From: an uncultured Dermabacteraceae bacterium
Lineage (GTDB): Bacteria; Actinomycetota; Actinomycetes; Actinomycetales; Dermabacteraceae
Direction: 5' to 3'
Assembly (NCBI GenBank): GCA_946223075.1
Contig: CAMILZ010000010.1
Span: forward strand, 5,434 to 69,433
Length of the DNA stretch: 64,000 nt
Positions 34,568-43,173 of this stretch are shown here, piece by piece; positions within the stretch are counted from its first letter, which is position 1; the number at the start of each line of letters is the position of its first letter. A model generated the notes under the pieces. It had not been told where the DNA came from. It did not search any database and was given only the letters and a program-made list of their open reading frames with translations. The position numbers and the translations under genes are program-made.

Positions 34568-35782
34568 ATGGCAACGCGCCTTTCTGACCGCGACACCGTG
34601 ACCGAAGCAAAGATGTCGAAGACCGAGTGGGTCTACGCTGCGAAGCGCACACTCACCGAGTTCACGCGCGCGGGCGGAACGGATCTTGCCGCCCAGCTCA
34701 CCTACTTCATCGTGCTGGCCATCGCGCCTACCTTCCTCGCGCTTTTCTCGCTCGCCGCACTGGTTCTCAGCGGTTTCCAGGACGAGATCGTGAAGGTCAT
34801 TACCGATGCGGTCAAGAATTCGAGCATCGCCAACGGCTCCGCGGACCTGACCGACGCTATTGAGTCGACGCTAAAGTCGCTCCTCGGCTCGACCTCCTCG
34901 GGCACGATCGCTCTCATCATCGGTATCTTGACGGCCCTGTGGTCGGCCTCGGCGTTCGTCAAGGCCTTCTCGCGCGCGTCGAACAAGATCTACCGCGTGG
35001 AGGAAACGCGCGGTCCAGTGAAGCTCAACCTCTCGATGCTGGCCGTCACGGCTGCGCTTATCGTGGGCATCCTGCTGTTGTTCGTCTCCATGCTTCTCAG
35101 CCAAAGCATGATGGATTCGGTCCTCGGGCCGCTCTTCTCGGCGATCAACATGCCTGGCCTCCTCGATTTCCTCACCCACACCTTCATCCCGATTTGGGCT
35201 TGGCTGAAGTGGCCGTTCATGCTCGCGCTTCTCTTTGCCGTCGTGTCGCTCCTGTACTGGGCAACCCCAAACCTCAAGCACAAGTACCGCTTTATTTCTC
35301 CCGGCGGGATCTTCGCGATCATCGGCATCGCCCTCGCTCTTCTGGCCCTGAGCATCTACATGTCAACCCTCGCGAGCTACTCGAGCTACGGCGCCATCGG
35401 TGGTGTCATGGCGGTCCTTTTCGTTTTGTGGGTCGTCAGCATCGTGCTGATTCTTGGCGCTGCCTTCGACGCGGAGGTTTTGCGTGGCCGCCAGCTTGCC
35501 GCGGGCATGCCTGCCGAAGATGGCTTCGAACTTCCGAGCCGCGGCGCCGAGCCGCCCACGAAAGCGGACCTCAAGTACGCAAAGATCGTGGACGAGGGGC
35601 GCGAAATTCGCGTGGGCAACCTGTACAAGAATCAGGGCAACTACACGGCAACGTTCGCCGGTGAAGATGCGCTTCGCAAGGGCGATGAGAGCGTGTTCTC
35701 GGTCAATGATGAGGACCAGAAATCGAGCGATGAGCCCTCGGCGGTCAGCACCGAGAAGAGCGCGGAAGACGCCCGAGAATAA
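34568..35782 (+). CDS. YihY/virulence factor BrkB family membrane protein
   Basis: 404 residues from ATG 34568 (AGAGGA upstream). Six membrane helices with the family motifs GGTDLAAQLTYFIVLAIAPTFLALF, ALWSASAFVKAFSRASNKIYRVEETRG and SPGGIFAIIGIAL. The C-terminal 110 residues are hydrophilic and acidic. The family is widespread; the former RNase BN label is wrong, and transport function is unproven. Confidence 0.9.
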   Translation: MATRLSDRDTVTEAKMSKTEWVYAAKRTLTEFTRAGGTDLAAQLTYFIVLAIAPTFLALFSLAALVLSGFQDEIVKVITDAVKNSSIANGSADLTDAIESTLKSLLGSTSSGTIALIIGILTALWSASAFVKAFSRASNKIYRVEETRGPVKLNLSMLAVTAALIVGILLLFVSMLLSQSMMDSVLGPLFSAINMPGLLDFLTHTFIPIWAWLKWPFMLALLFAVVSLLYWATPNLKHKYRFISPGGIFAIIGIALALLALSIYMSTLASYSSYGAIGGVMAVLFVLWVVSIVLILGAAFDAEVLRGRQLAAGMPAEDGFELPSRGAEPPTKADLKYAKIVDEGREIRVGNLYKNQGNYTATFAGEDALRKGDESVFSVNDEDQKSSDEPSAVSTEKSAEDARE

Positions 35783-35796
35783 GAGTGGTGTGAACC

Positions 35797-36522
35797 GTGT
35801 GTGGTCGCTTCGCCCTCTTCCAAGAAATCGAGCCTCTACTCGACGATGTCGGGGCGCTCGATCTTGCAGATCCGCACCTCCACGCGCGCTACAACATTCC
35901 GCCCACGGCACCGATTTACGTCGTCACCGAGGGCCTCGAGCGTGACTCGGGCGAGCTCACGAGGGCGGTGCGCACCGCGCGATGGGGGCTTCTTCCCCGG
36001 TTCGCCAAGGACCTCTCGTTTTCCGCAAAAACCTTCAATGCTCGCCGCGAATCACTCGCCGAAAAGCCGAGTTTTCGCGGTTCGCTCGCACGATACCGCG
36101 CACTCGTGCCGATGAACGGCTACTTCGAGTGGAAAGCGGGTCCGCAAGGGAAGATCCCGCATTTCATTCACGATCGCCACGCACCGCTCCTCTATGCGGC
36201 CGGCCTCGTGTCATGGTGGAAAGATCCTTCCTCGTCGCCCTCAGAGTGGCTCTTGAGCGCCACGATCATCACGAAAGCCGCAGAAAGCCACCTGAGCCAC
36301 CTCCACTCACGCATGCCCGTCTTCCTCGATCCGGAGGGTCGCGAAACGTGGCTCTGCCTCGACTCGTTCTCGTCGGGTGCCGAGGCCCACGCGTGGATGA
36401 GCGGCACGGAGGGCCAGCTTGCGTCGGAAGCACTCGAGGCTTACCCGGTGGGGCGTGAGGTCGGGAGCGTCACGAGCGAGGGGCCGCACCTTCTCGAGCG
36501 GCAGGGTCCGACGCTGACCTAG
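35797..36522 (+). CDS. SOS-response-associated peptidase (HMCES/YedK)
   Basis: 241 residues, GTG start giving catalytic Cys2 in MCGRFAL after Met removal. The other active-site segments are FNARRESLAEKPSF (Asn), GYFEWK (Glu) and HSRMP (His). The protein crosslinks to abasic sites in single-stranded DNA and protects them. The 3' end (QGPTLT) is encoded by half copy F of the dispersed palindrome. Confidence 0.93.
   Translation: MCGRFALFQEIEPLLDDVGALDLADPHLHARYNIPPTAPIYVVTEGLERDSGELTRAVRTARWGLLPRFAKDLSFSAKTFNARRESLAEKPSFRGSLARYRALVPMNGYFEWKAGPQGKIPHFIHDRHAPLLYAAGLVSWWKDPSSSPSEWLLSATIITKAAESHLSHLHSRMPVFLDPEGRETWLCLDSFSSGAEAHAWMSGTEGQLASEALEAYPVGREVGSVTSEGPHLLERQGPTLT
36505..36519. repeat. Dispersed palindromic element, half copy F
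   Basis: GGTCCGACGCTGACC, matching the left half-site at 13 of 15 bases, at the very end of the SRAP-family gene. Confidence 0.4.
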
Positions 36523-36534
36523 CCCGAATAATCC

Positions 36535-36969
36535 TCAGTTCTCGTCGTCGACGAAGAGCTCGCGGTCGGGTCGATTCTCCTGTCGCAAGAGAAGCACAAA
36601 GAGTGCGATCGCGAGGGCGAGTGCACTGAAGCCGGCCCACAGGAGCCCGCCACGAATGAGACTGCCTCCCACGAGGGCCTGGAACAGCTGCCACGTGATG
36701 CCGAAGCTCACGCCATAGCGCCCTCGTTTCATGAGCGAACGCGCTGCCAGCGCCACCATGAGGGCGAAAATGCCGAGGAAAATGGTGAGACCCACGGCAA
36801 CGGTTTTCAACTCCGCGGCCTGCGCCGGAAGCGTGACGAGCGCGTAGAGTGCTGCGGCAATGAGGAGGAGCGCCTCGAGCACGAGAAGAAGAGCGCTCAC
36901 GCGGCGCACGGGGTGCGCGGGAGGCCGGGACGTTGCCTCGGTTTCGGGTGCGCCGTTGTCGAAAGTCAT
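36535..36969 (-). CDS. Small four-helix membrane protein, unknown
   Basis: 144 residues. Polar N terminus, then four hydrophobic segments (about 25-45, 55-78, 88-108, 112-130) and an acidic tail. I do not recognise a characterised family. Convergent with the SRAP gene (12-bp gap). ATG 36969. Confidence 0.7.
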   Translation of the reverse strand: MTFDNGAPETEATSRPPAHPVRRVSALLLVLEALLLIAAALYALVTLPAQAAELKTVAVGLTIFLGIFALMVALAARSLMKRGRYGVSFGITWQLFQALVGGSLIRGGLLWAGFSALALAIALFVLLLRQENRPDRELFVDDEN

Positions 36970-37028
36970 GCCCCCACCCTAGTGCTCGGTACGCCGTGCG
37001 ATCACCGGAGGCAAGAGGCAAACGGTGT

Positions 37029-37054
37029 GGAAAAGATTACGAGAGTTCTTTTCC
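37029..37054. promoter_or_regulatory. Inverted repeat upstream of whiB1
   Basis: GGAAAAGA and TCTTTTCC, perfect 8-bp arms with a 10-bp spacer, about 165 bp before the whiB1 start. The region 36970-37217 otherwise shows no gene. Confidence 0.35.
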
Positions 37055-37217
37055 GTAGATCCTTGTCCGCATACGGCGTTGCCAGGAACAATGGAGTACT
37101 ACATCGCTTCGGCACAATAGTGACCGTCGCGATCTGCACTGATGTCGAGGCCCTGTGGGCCACACGCACTCGTGGCCCCACTACGGTCACGATGCACCGG
37201 AAAGAGAGAGTGACCCG

Positions 37218-37466
37218 ATGGATTGGCGCCACCGCGCTGCATGCCTCACCGAAGATCCCGAACTTTTCTTCCCCATCGGGAACACGGGACCGGCGATCAC
37301 CCAGATCCAGGAAGCCAAGGCCGTGTGCCAACGCTGCGAGGTCATGAACATCTGCTTGAAGTTTGCGCTCGAATCCGGCCAGGATTCCGGCGTGTGGGGC
37401 GGGCTCTCCGAGGATGAGCGCCGCTCGCTTAAGCGCCGCACCGCGCGTGCGCGTCGCGTTGCCTAA
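37218..37466 (+). CDS. whiB1: WhiB1-type [4Fe-4S] transcription factor
   Basis: 82 residues starting MDWRHRAACLTEDPELFFPIGNTGPA. Four cluster-binding cysteines: AAC, then VCQRCEVMNIC (C-x2-C-x5-C). The turn GVWGGLSEDERRSLKRR and an Arg-rich tail bind DNA/SigA. Length and sequence match WhiB1, which is essential and NO-sensitive in mycobacteria. Convergent with pdtaS, as in M. tuberculosis. Confidence 0.93.
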   Translation: MDWRHRAACLTEDPELFFPIGNTGPAITQIQEAKAVCQRCEVMNICLKFALESGQDSGVWGGLSEDERRSLKRRTARARRVA

Positions 37467-37590
37467 GGGCGCCACCCCAACGAGCACCTCACGGTTCTCT
37501 TTCCTCAGCACCCAAGCGAAGCCGCATCGCCCCTGAGGGAATCTCTCCCCTCTTCAGCGTTCGCCATGAGCGGGCCGAGATCACCCTCTT

Positions 37591-39096
37591 CTAGCGCGAA
37601 ATCGGGTCGAGATACACGTCAATCGTGGCGCGCGTGCCACCGTCGGACCTGTTCTCCCACGTGAGCACCCCTCCAAGCTCCCCCTGCACGAGGGTTTGGG
37701 CGATGTTCGTGCCAAGCCCTTCGGGTTTTCGAGGCATGCCGCTGCCATCGTCATCAACATAGATGACGAGGTGCGTGCCACTGCGCTCGCTTGTGATCGT
37801 GAGGTTGCCTCCCGTCTCCGCAAGACCGTGCTCGACAGCGTTCGTCGCAAGCTCGGTGAGCACAAGCGCAAGCGGTGTGGCTTCCTCGGCCCGAACCAGG
37901 CCCGCCTTACCAACCTTGTGCGTCGCGACAGTGACCTGCCCGAATCCGCTCGCGTGATCGGCGGCGCGTACCGTCGCCGCGGCAGCATCAACCGCCAGGC
38001 GGAGGCACCGATCGATCACGTCGTCAAGTAGAACAGTCTCTTCGCTGCCCTGCAGGAGAGATTCGTGCACGAGCGCAATCGTCGAGACGCGACGCATCGC
38101 TTCAAGCAACGCTTCCTTCGCCTCGTCGGTTTTCATGCGCCGCGATTGGAGTCGAAGAAGCGCCGCGACGGTTTGAAGATTGTTCTTGACGCGGTGGTGC
38201 ACCTCGCGGATCGTCGCATCCTTGGTCATGAGTTCTTTCTCGCGGCGCCGCACCTCGGTGACGTCGCGTACGAGGATGATCGCTTCCGTGCGCCGCCCCT
38301 TACGGGTGATCGGAATGGCGCGGAGGGAGAGGATCCCTCCCCTGGCCTGCATGTCCACGCGCCACGCCGCACGCCCCGTGAGCACGAGGGGAAGCGACTC
38401 GTCGACGGGAATTCGCGACTGCAGGTCGGCGGTCGCAAGCTCCGCGAGAAGAGAACCCACCATGTCGCCCTGCATGCCGCAGCGGTGGAAGGCCGAAAGC
38501 GCATTCGGCGACGCTGCCTTGACGACGCCTTCGCTATCGACCGATACCCACCCATCGCCCACGCGCGGCGCGCCGCGTCGGGGTGGAACCGGCGCTCCCT
38601 TAATGGGGAATGCGCCTTCGCCCATCATGAGAAGCAGCTCGCGACCGAGGCGATACTGCTCCATGTCCGTAGCCGTGAGGCGCGCATCCGCCGGCGAGGT
38701 AAACGATTCGATCGAAAGGACGGCGAGCACCGCACCCTTGCGACGTACGGGAGCAAAACGCACGAACGCGGGGCGTGATTCGCGCTCGACCGTCACAAAC
38801 GTGTCGATGTCATCAGAACCCGCTACGGCGTCGTCGAACGCGTCGATGAGCTCGGGCCAGTCCTCCCGCGTGTACACACTCGAGATTGGATCCTCGAAAT
38901 ACACGGTGCTGCCATTCGCCGGGCGCGAATGCGCGGTCGCACACATGCCCTCGTCGCGTGGCACCCACAGCACGAGATCTGAGCCGAGCAGATCCGAGAT
39001 CACCTGCCAATCCCCAAGGAGAAGCTGGAGCCACTCGACTTCGGGCTTCGGCGTTTCATCGTCGTAGGTGAGAACGTTGTTCACAGTGGGAGCCAT
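37591..39096 (-). CDS. pdtaS: PdtaS-type cytosolic sensor histidine kinase
   Basis: 501 residues, no membrane helix. An N-terminal GAF-like domain (to about residue 150), a central PAS domain (about 180-290), then HisKA_2 with REVHHRVKNNLQTVAALLRLQ and a HATPase domain (TELATNAVEHG, DDGSGMP). Architecture and the whiB1 neighbour match PdtaS/Rv3220c, which phosphorylates the RNA-binding antiterminator PdtaR. No pdtaR is in this window. Confidence 0.9.
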   Translation of the reverse strand: MAPTVNNVLTYDDETPKPEVEWLQLLLGDWQVISDLLGSDLVLWVPRDEGMCATAHSRPANGSTVYFEDPISSVYTREDWPELIDAFDDAVAGSDDIDTFVTVERESRPAFVRFAPVRRKGAVLAVLSIESFTSPADARLTATDMEQYRLGRELLLMMGEGAFPIKGAPVPPRRGAPRVGDGWVSVDSEGVVKAASPNALSAFHRCGMQGDMVGSLLAELATADLQSRIPVDESLPLVLTGRAAWRVDMQARGGILSLRAIPITRKGRRTEAIILVRDVTEVRRREKELMTKDATIREVHHRVKNNLQTVAALLRLQSRRMKTDEAKEALLEAMRRVSTIALVHESLLQGSEETVLLDDVIDRCLRLAVDAAAATVRAADHASGFGQVTVATHKVGKAGLVRAEEATPLALVLTELATNAVEHGLAETGGNLTITSERSGTHLVIYVDDDGSGMPRKPEGLGTNIAQTLVQGELGGVLTWENRSDGGTRATIDVYLDPISR

Positions 39097-39199
39097 GCCT
39101 CAAGCGTACTGCCTCAAGGCACCCACGGTTCTCTTCGCGCAGGGTCGGGTCACCCATCCTCGATAGTCTTGGGCTCACACAACAGTTGAGGAGACGGCA

Positions 39200-39703
39200 G
39201 TGAAAACGCTTCATGAAACCATCGACTACCGCGCGAGTGTCGAGAATGTCGCGCGCATGTACGCAAATCGCGAGTACGCCCTCGAACGTGCATCAAAACT
39301 CGGCGTACGCGACACGAGCGTGGAGGTCGAGGGGGATTCCGACGGCGCCTTCACGACAACGATCCAAGCGAACGTTCCTCGTGAGCAGGTGAACCACGAG
39401 AAGTTCCGCCGCTTTCTCCCGGAGCGCCTTCAGGTCACGATCGTGCACGAATGGAATGCGCCCTCGGGTGGTGCGCGCACCGGTCATCTGCATGCAACTG
39501 TCGCCTCGCTCCCGGTCGATCTTTCCGCGGATTTTTCACTTGAAGGCAGCGGCGAGATCTCGCGCATGAGGGTTGATGCCCAGCTCAGTGTGAAAATCCC
39601 CCTCGTGGGGGGCGCGGTTGAAAAGGTAGGCGCCGAGTCCGCCGGAGAACTCTTCCGCACCGAGGAGTCGTTCGCGAACGGGTTCCTCGAGCGCGAACGC
39701 TAA
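39200..39703 (+). CDS. DUF2505 family protein
   Basis: 167 residues, GTG start with GAGGAG upstream. SRPBCC-like beta-rich fold expected: KTLHETIDYRASVENVARMYANREY at the N terminus is the DUF2505 signature. No signal peptide. Actinobacterial; presumably a small-ligand-binding protein. Converges with the DUF6912 gene (4-bp overlap). Confidence 0.83.
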   Translation: MKTLHETIDYRASVENVARMYANREYALERASKLGVRDTSVEVEGDSDGAFTTTIQANVPREQVNHEKFRRFLPERLQVTIVHEWNAPSGGARTGHLHATVASLPVDLSADFSLEGSGEISRMRVDAQLSVKIPLVGGAVEKVGAESAGELFRTEESFANGFLERER

Positions 39704-40146
39704 CCCTCGAGAAACTCCTTCACGGAACTGGCCTCGCTCGGGGCAAACCACAAAACATCGGGAGCGTAGGGGTCGTCGGCGACGTCCGCAGCCGTGTTTT
39801 GCGTGATGAGGTAGGCCTTGAGCGGAACCGTGAAGGCCTCGCTGCGAAGCACGTGCGACCATTCCCCGTAGTCGGGAGCGGATTCTCGTTCGAGTGCACG
39901 ATCGGGAAGGTCGAAAGCCGCAACCGCGATGCGGGCGGTTCCCCTGTTGGCGTGAGCAAACGACAAAATGCACTCGCACATCGCCTCGAACTCACGTTCC
40001 TCAGCCTCGTCGTCGCTCAGTGCGGTGAGCGACGCGACGGGGACTCCCCACACGCGGGCCTTTGCCGGTAGGTCGAACGTGGGGTTCGACATGTCGGTGA
40101 CGCTCACATCTCCCGCGAGCGCATTCACGGGGCAGTACACGCGCAT
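39700..40146 (-). CDS. DUF6912 family protein
   Basis: 148 residues from ATG 40146 with GGAGGG 5 bp upstream. MRVYCPVNAL and DDEAEEREFEAMCECILSFAHAN are the recognisable portions of this actinobacterial family of unknown function. Cytosolic, acidic. Confidence 0.75.
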   Translation of the reverse strand: MRVYCPVNALAGDVSVTDMSNPTFDLPAKARVWGVPVASLTALSDDEAEEREFEAMCECILSFAHANRGTARIAVAAFDLPDRALERESAPDYGEWSHVLRSEAFTVPLKAYLITQNTAADVADDPYAPDVLWFAPSEASSVKEFLEG

Positions 40147-40186
40147 GTGCACCCTCCTAAGCCTAGTAGCTGATAGCACCTCAAGA

Positions 40187-41374
40187 CTAGCGAAGAAGGT
40201 TCTGCTCGACGTGAGCGGCGAGCCGCGTGAGGGATTGACGAAGCTTCGATTTCGGCGCGGATTCTGCGAGGAGAACGCCATCCCACCTCGCGCGAGAAAC
40301 GGTCGGGGCATCGAACGGGAGGGCAAGGCACGCATCGAAGTCGAGGCGAGAGCGAAGCGTGCGTTCGATACTCGCGAGTGTCACGCTCGCGTCGAGCTTA
40401 TTGACGACGACGGTGAGGGAACTCTGGGTGAGCTCTGCGATTTGCGGTGCTTCGCGCACGAGACGAGTCACGCTAATGGGGTCCGCGGCGACAACGGCGA
40501 TCACGTGCGACGCCGCCGCAAGCGCGGTCCGTGCAGCCCCGTTGCGCTGTTGGGCTCCGTAGTCCCCTCCCCCGCCTTCATTCTCGACGGGCCCCGCAAC
40601 ATCGGCGATCACGACATTCGCGGCTTCACGAGCTTTGACAAATACGCCCTCGAGCGCGTTGTCGTACACCTCGATATAGCGCGACGGCACACCGATTCCG
40701 CTCAGGAGGTGGAGGCTATCGCTCACGAGCGGAGAATGCTGAAGCACAAGCTCGGGCGTGAGCGTGCCCTTATCGCTTGCACGGCACGCAGCGACGAGAC
40801 CTGGAACCTCATCGAGAACACCAAAAAGCTGTGTTTGGCAGGGGCCGTAGGTGTCGGCATCGATGAGAATGCTCTCCCCCTTGAGGAGTGATAGTTCGTG
40901 CGCGAGATGCGCGGCGACGAAGGATCGCCCCGGAGCACCTTCGGGTCCCCACACGGTGAACATCGGCGCCGTTGGTTCCGCTTCACCGGCCTCTTGGGTC
41001 CACGTCGCCTGGTCCGGGTCTTCAGTTTCGAGGCCGGCTCTCATGAGGAGCTCGTAGAGCTCGTCTGGTTCGATACCGCCGTGGGCTTCGAGCGTGATCC
41101 CGAGGGTTCGGGGGTCGGTGCGGCTCACCTCGGAGGTGACCGCGATGACGCCCGTGCCGCCGCGCCTGATCTCATGAACGACCTCGCGCGAAAGCCCTTC
41201 AACATCGACGTCGAGAAGCAGGACGTCGCCAAGTTCGGCGCGCGTGAGGGCGAGGAGTTCCGTGAGATCGACACATCGCCGGAGCACGCGTGCCCTCGCC
41301 GCGAGTCGTTGCGCGATCGTCGAAACAAGCTGGACCTCGTCAGCACCTGACGCGCATACCAGGACGTCAATCAT
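40187..41374 (-). CDS. CpaE/Ssd-like ATPase, Flp pilus localisation
   Basis: 395 residues. N-terminal receiver-like domain without a clear phospho-acceptor, then a MinD/ParA-type ATPase fold. The Walker A equivalent is WGPEGAPGRSFVAAHLA, with Arg where deviant Walker A motifs have Lys, so ATP hydrolysis may be lost; the second motif ESILIDADTYGP is intact. Homologues sit directly before tadA (Ssd, Rv3660c); here the gene is 6 kb away, coupled to a SAF-domain gene (4-bp overlap). Confidence 0.84.
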   Translation of the reverse strand: MIDVLVCASGADEVQLVSTIAQRLAARARVLRRCVDLTELLALTRAELGDVLLLDVDVEGLSREVVHEIRRGGTGVIAVTSEVSRTDPRTLGITLEAHGGIEPDELYELLMRAGLETEDPDQATWTQEAGEAEPTAPMFTVWGPEGAPGRSFVAAHLAHELSLLKGESILIDADTYGPCQTQLFGVLDEVPGLVAACRASDKGTLTPELVLQHSPLVSDSLHLLSGIGVPSRYIEVYDNALEGVFVKAREAANVVIADVAGPVENEGGGGDYGAQQRNGAARTALAAASHVIAVVAADPISVTRLVREAPQIAELTQSSLTVVVNKLDASVTLASIERTLRSRLDFDACLALPFDAPTVSRARWDGVLLAESAPKSKLRQSLTRLAAHVEQNLLR

Positions 41375-42000
41375 TCCGGATCCTCGAACAGACCTGGCGC
41401 TTCGACGACGTAGAGATTCCTCTTCGCGCCGAGAGCATCAAGGACGCTTGCGACGCGCGACGACGGGACGAGCACCTCGACCCGCGCACCGCGACCGCTG
41501 AGCCCACCGCCCTCGTCGACGCCGCGCACGACCGCGCCTTCCACGAGGATCGACGAGGCCTCGCCCTCGTCGCCTCCCGAGGCCCACACATCCACGAGCG
41601 CACCTTTATTCAGCGAGGCGGTTACGGGTTGCGCAACCTGAATCGTCACGGGCCTCATCGCTGAATCTGAAGCCTGCCCGACGGCGCTGCGCGGCAGGAG
41701 TTCGCCGCGCGCGATGCTCTCGCGAGCGACAGCCCCCTCCTGAAGTGAGCCGGGCTGTTGCACGTAACGTTCCCGGCTCTCCCCCATGCGGACCTCGGCG
41801 ACCGTGAAGTGCTCGGGCGTGAGCACATCCCCCTCGGCGATGTCGGTCGTGGCGACGAGGACATCCTCGCTCGAGGACACCATCGTGAAGGCGAGCCCAC
41901 CCACGAGGGTGCTGCCAAGAACGAGAGCTGCCCCGGTCAAAAGCCGAGTATCGCGGTACGGATTCTTCCTGATGCGTCGAAAGCGCGTGCGCTCCCCCAT
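41371..42000 (-). CDS. SAF-domain protein (CpaB/RcpC-like)
   Basis: 209 residues. N-terminal basic region, one membrane helix (about 20-43) and a SAF domain with VLVATTDIAEGDVLTPEHFTVAEV, as in Flp pilus assembly protein CpaB/RcpC. Upstream partner of the CpaE-like gene. The promoter region contains two DnaA boxes. Confidence 0.84.
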   Translation of the reverse strand: MGERTRFRRIRKNPYRDTRLLTGAALVLGSTLVGGLAFTMVSSSEDVLVATTDIAEGDVLTPEHFTVAEVRMGESRERYVQQPGSLQEGAVARESIARGELLPRSAVGQASDSAMRPVTIQVAQPVTASLNKGALVDVWASGGDEGEASSILVEGAVVRGVDEGGGLSGRGARVEVLVPSSRVASVLDALGAKRNLYVVEAPGLFEDPE

Positions 42001-42081
42001 TGACCCCCCAATGTTCGTGAACCACCCAGTTCCCCTTGAGCATAACGACAGTCATAGATGCGCGCGAGGGATTTTCCCAAA

Positions 42082-42090
42082 TGTGGACAA
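42082..42090 (-). promoter_or_regulatory. DnaA box 1 upstream of SAF/CpaE operon
   Basis: TGTGGACAA, complement TTGTCCACA, the actinobacterial DnaA-box consensus. Confidence 0.5.
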
Positions 42091-42116
42091 CTCCCCTTTC
42101 GGCAGCGTCGCGACAC

Positions 42117-42125
42117 TTATCCACA
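42117..42125 (+). promoter_or_regulatory. DnaA box 2 upstream of SAF/CpaE operon
   Basis: TTATCCACA, perfect, in opposite orientation to box 1 and 26 bp away, in the divergent gap 42001-42188. Confidence 0.5.
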
Positions 42126-42188
42126 GGGGCAGATCACGAGGGAGCATTCGTGCGAAAATGGAGGAAGCCAAGCTGACCGAGGAGCACT

Positions 42189-42431
42189 ATGCCCATGCAC
42201 TTCTACACGCTCGACGAGGTGTGCGAGATCCTCGCGATCGAAAAACCACAAGCCTATTCGCTCGTGCGCAGCGGTAGCCTGCGCGCGATCAAGCTTGGCG
42301 GTCGCGGTCAGTGGCGCGTGGAGGAAGCTGAGCTACGCGCATTTGTCGATCGCGCCTACGCCGAAACCGAGGCCGAGATCCTTGCCAACAACAGCGCTCG
42401 CGCATCGGAGCGCACCGGCGAAATCCGCTAA
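42189..42431 (+). CDS. Excisionase/BldC-like HTH protein
   Basis: 80 residues. MerR/excisionase-type winged helix: HFYTLDEVCEILAIEKPQAYSLVRSGSLRAIKLGGRGQWRVEEAELRAFV. Single small DNA-binding domain, as in BldC and phage excisionases, but no integrase is nearby, so a chromosomal regulator is more likely. GAGGAG upstream. Stop overlaps the converging gene by 4 bp. Confidence 0.86.
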   Translation: MPMHFYTLDEVCEILAIEKPQAYSLVRSGSLRAIKLGGRGQWRVEEAELRAFVDRAYAETEAEILANNSARASERTGEIR

Positions 42432-42967
42432 ACGGTCCACAGAGCTTCAAGCGAGGCAAAGGGCACGGAAATCAGGTCTCGCGTAGGCGTGGCGGCGTCG
42501 GAACCCTTCACCGCTCGCAGCTCAAGGTGATCCGCAAAAACGCGCGCGACCACGCCGGAAAAATCCCCCGCGACCGTCACCACCACCGCTCGACGCCCCT
42601 GCTCGGCAACTCCCTGTACCGCGCTGCGCATCCGGAGCCTCGGGCGCCTATCGTCACCCGGTCGTACGCGGCCAAGGGCGCCACTCAGCCAGGCAATTTT
42701 CTGGACATTCACGATGATTCTCCGCGCGGGGTGAAGAGCGTCGAGTTCGATCCAGTCGAGGCCCACCCGGCACACGCAACCCTCGTAAGCACGGCCGGAC
42801 GCGAGCCCCACCGTCACATTCGCTCCCACGGCACCTGCGACGCGGTCAAGGAGTTCCACCTCGGCGCGTTCCGCGTCGGCGAGCTCATACGCCTCCTCAC
42901 GAACCCGTTCGAGGCGTTCGCGCTCGAGCCAGCGATCCAGGTCGTGGAGGCGATCATCGGCGTTCAT
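42428..42967 (-). CDS. Unknown cytosolic protein, beta-rich, SM-like character
   Basis: 179 residues. Helical, charged N terminus (about 1-45), then two beta-rich repeats: GANVTVGLASGRAYEGCVCRVGLDWIELDA and RAVVVTVAGDFSGVVARVFADHLELRA, which resemble each other and the beta-barrel of Sm-like proteins. Not recognised as a named family. Contains half copy I of the dispersed palindrome (VKGSDAATP). Confidence 0.65.
   Translation of the reverse strand: MNADDRLHDLDRWLERERLERVREEAYELADAERAEVELLDRVAGAVGANVTVGLASGRAYEGCVCRVGLDWIELDALHPARRIIVNVQKIAWLSGALGRVRPGDDRRPRLRMRSAVQGVAEQGRRAVVVTVAGDFSGVVARVFADHLELRAVKGSDAATPTRDLISVPFASLEALWTV
42491..42506. repeat. Dispersed palindromic element, half copy I
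   Basis: GGCGGCGTCGGAACCC, complement GGGTTCCGACGCCGCC, close to the right half-site of copy C. Confidence 0.4.
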
Positions 42968-43173
42968 GCTGACAAGCTACAGCACAGATTTCGGTGACCT
43001 CTTGCACATCCACAAAGAAGCACATAACATCACTAACGAACATCAAAGTTCACCAAACTGCACTCAATGACACGTAGGTTGCACAACAGGCATGCAGGAG
43101 AGCACGCCTTCGAGGCCGGGCAAGTCCGACGCTCCCCGCGCGACCGCCGTGCCATGAGGCGAAGGGGGAAACC

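Noticed and set aside
43043..43062. GAAC-N6-GTTC as a LexA/SOS box
   Set aside because: Actinobacterial SOS boxes have a four-base spacer in GAAC-N4-GTTC; here it is six.
43114..43135. Another palindromic element copy (GCCGGGCAAGTCCGACGCTC)
   Set aside because: It looks like a scrambled half-site, but the match is too short to separate from chance.
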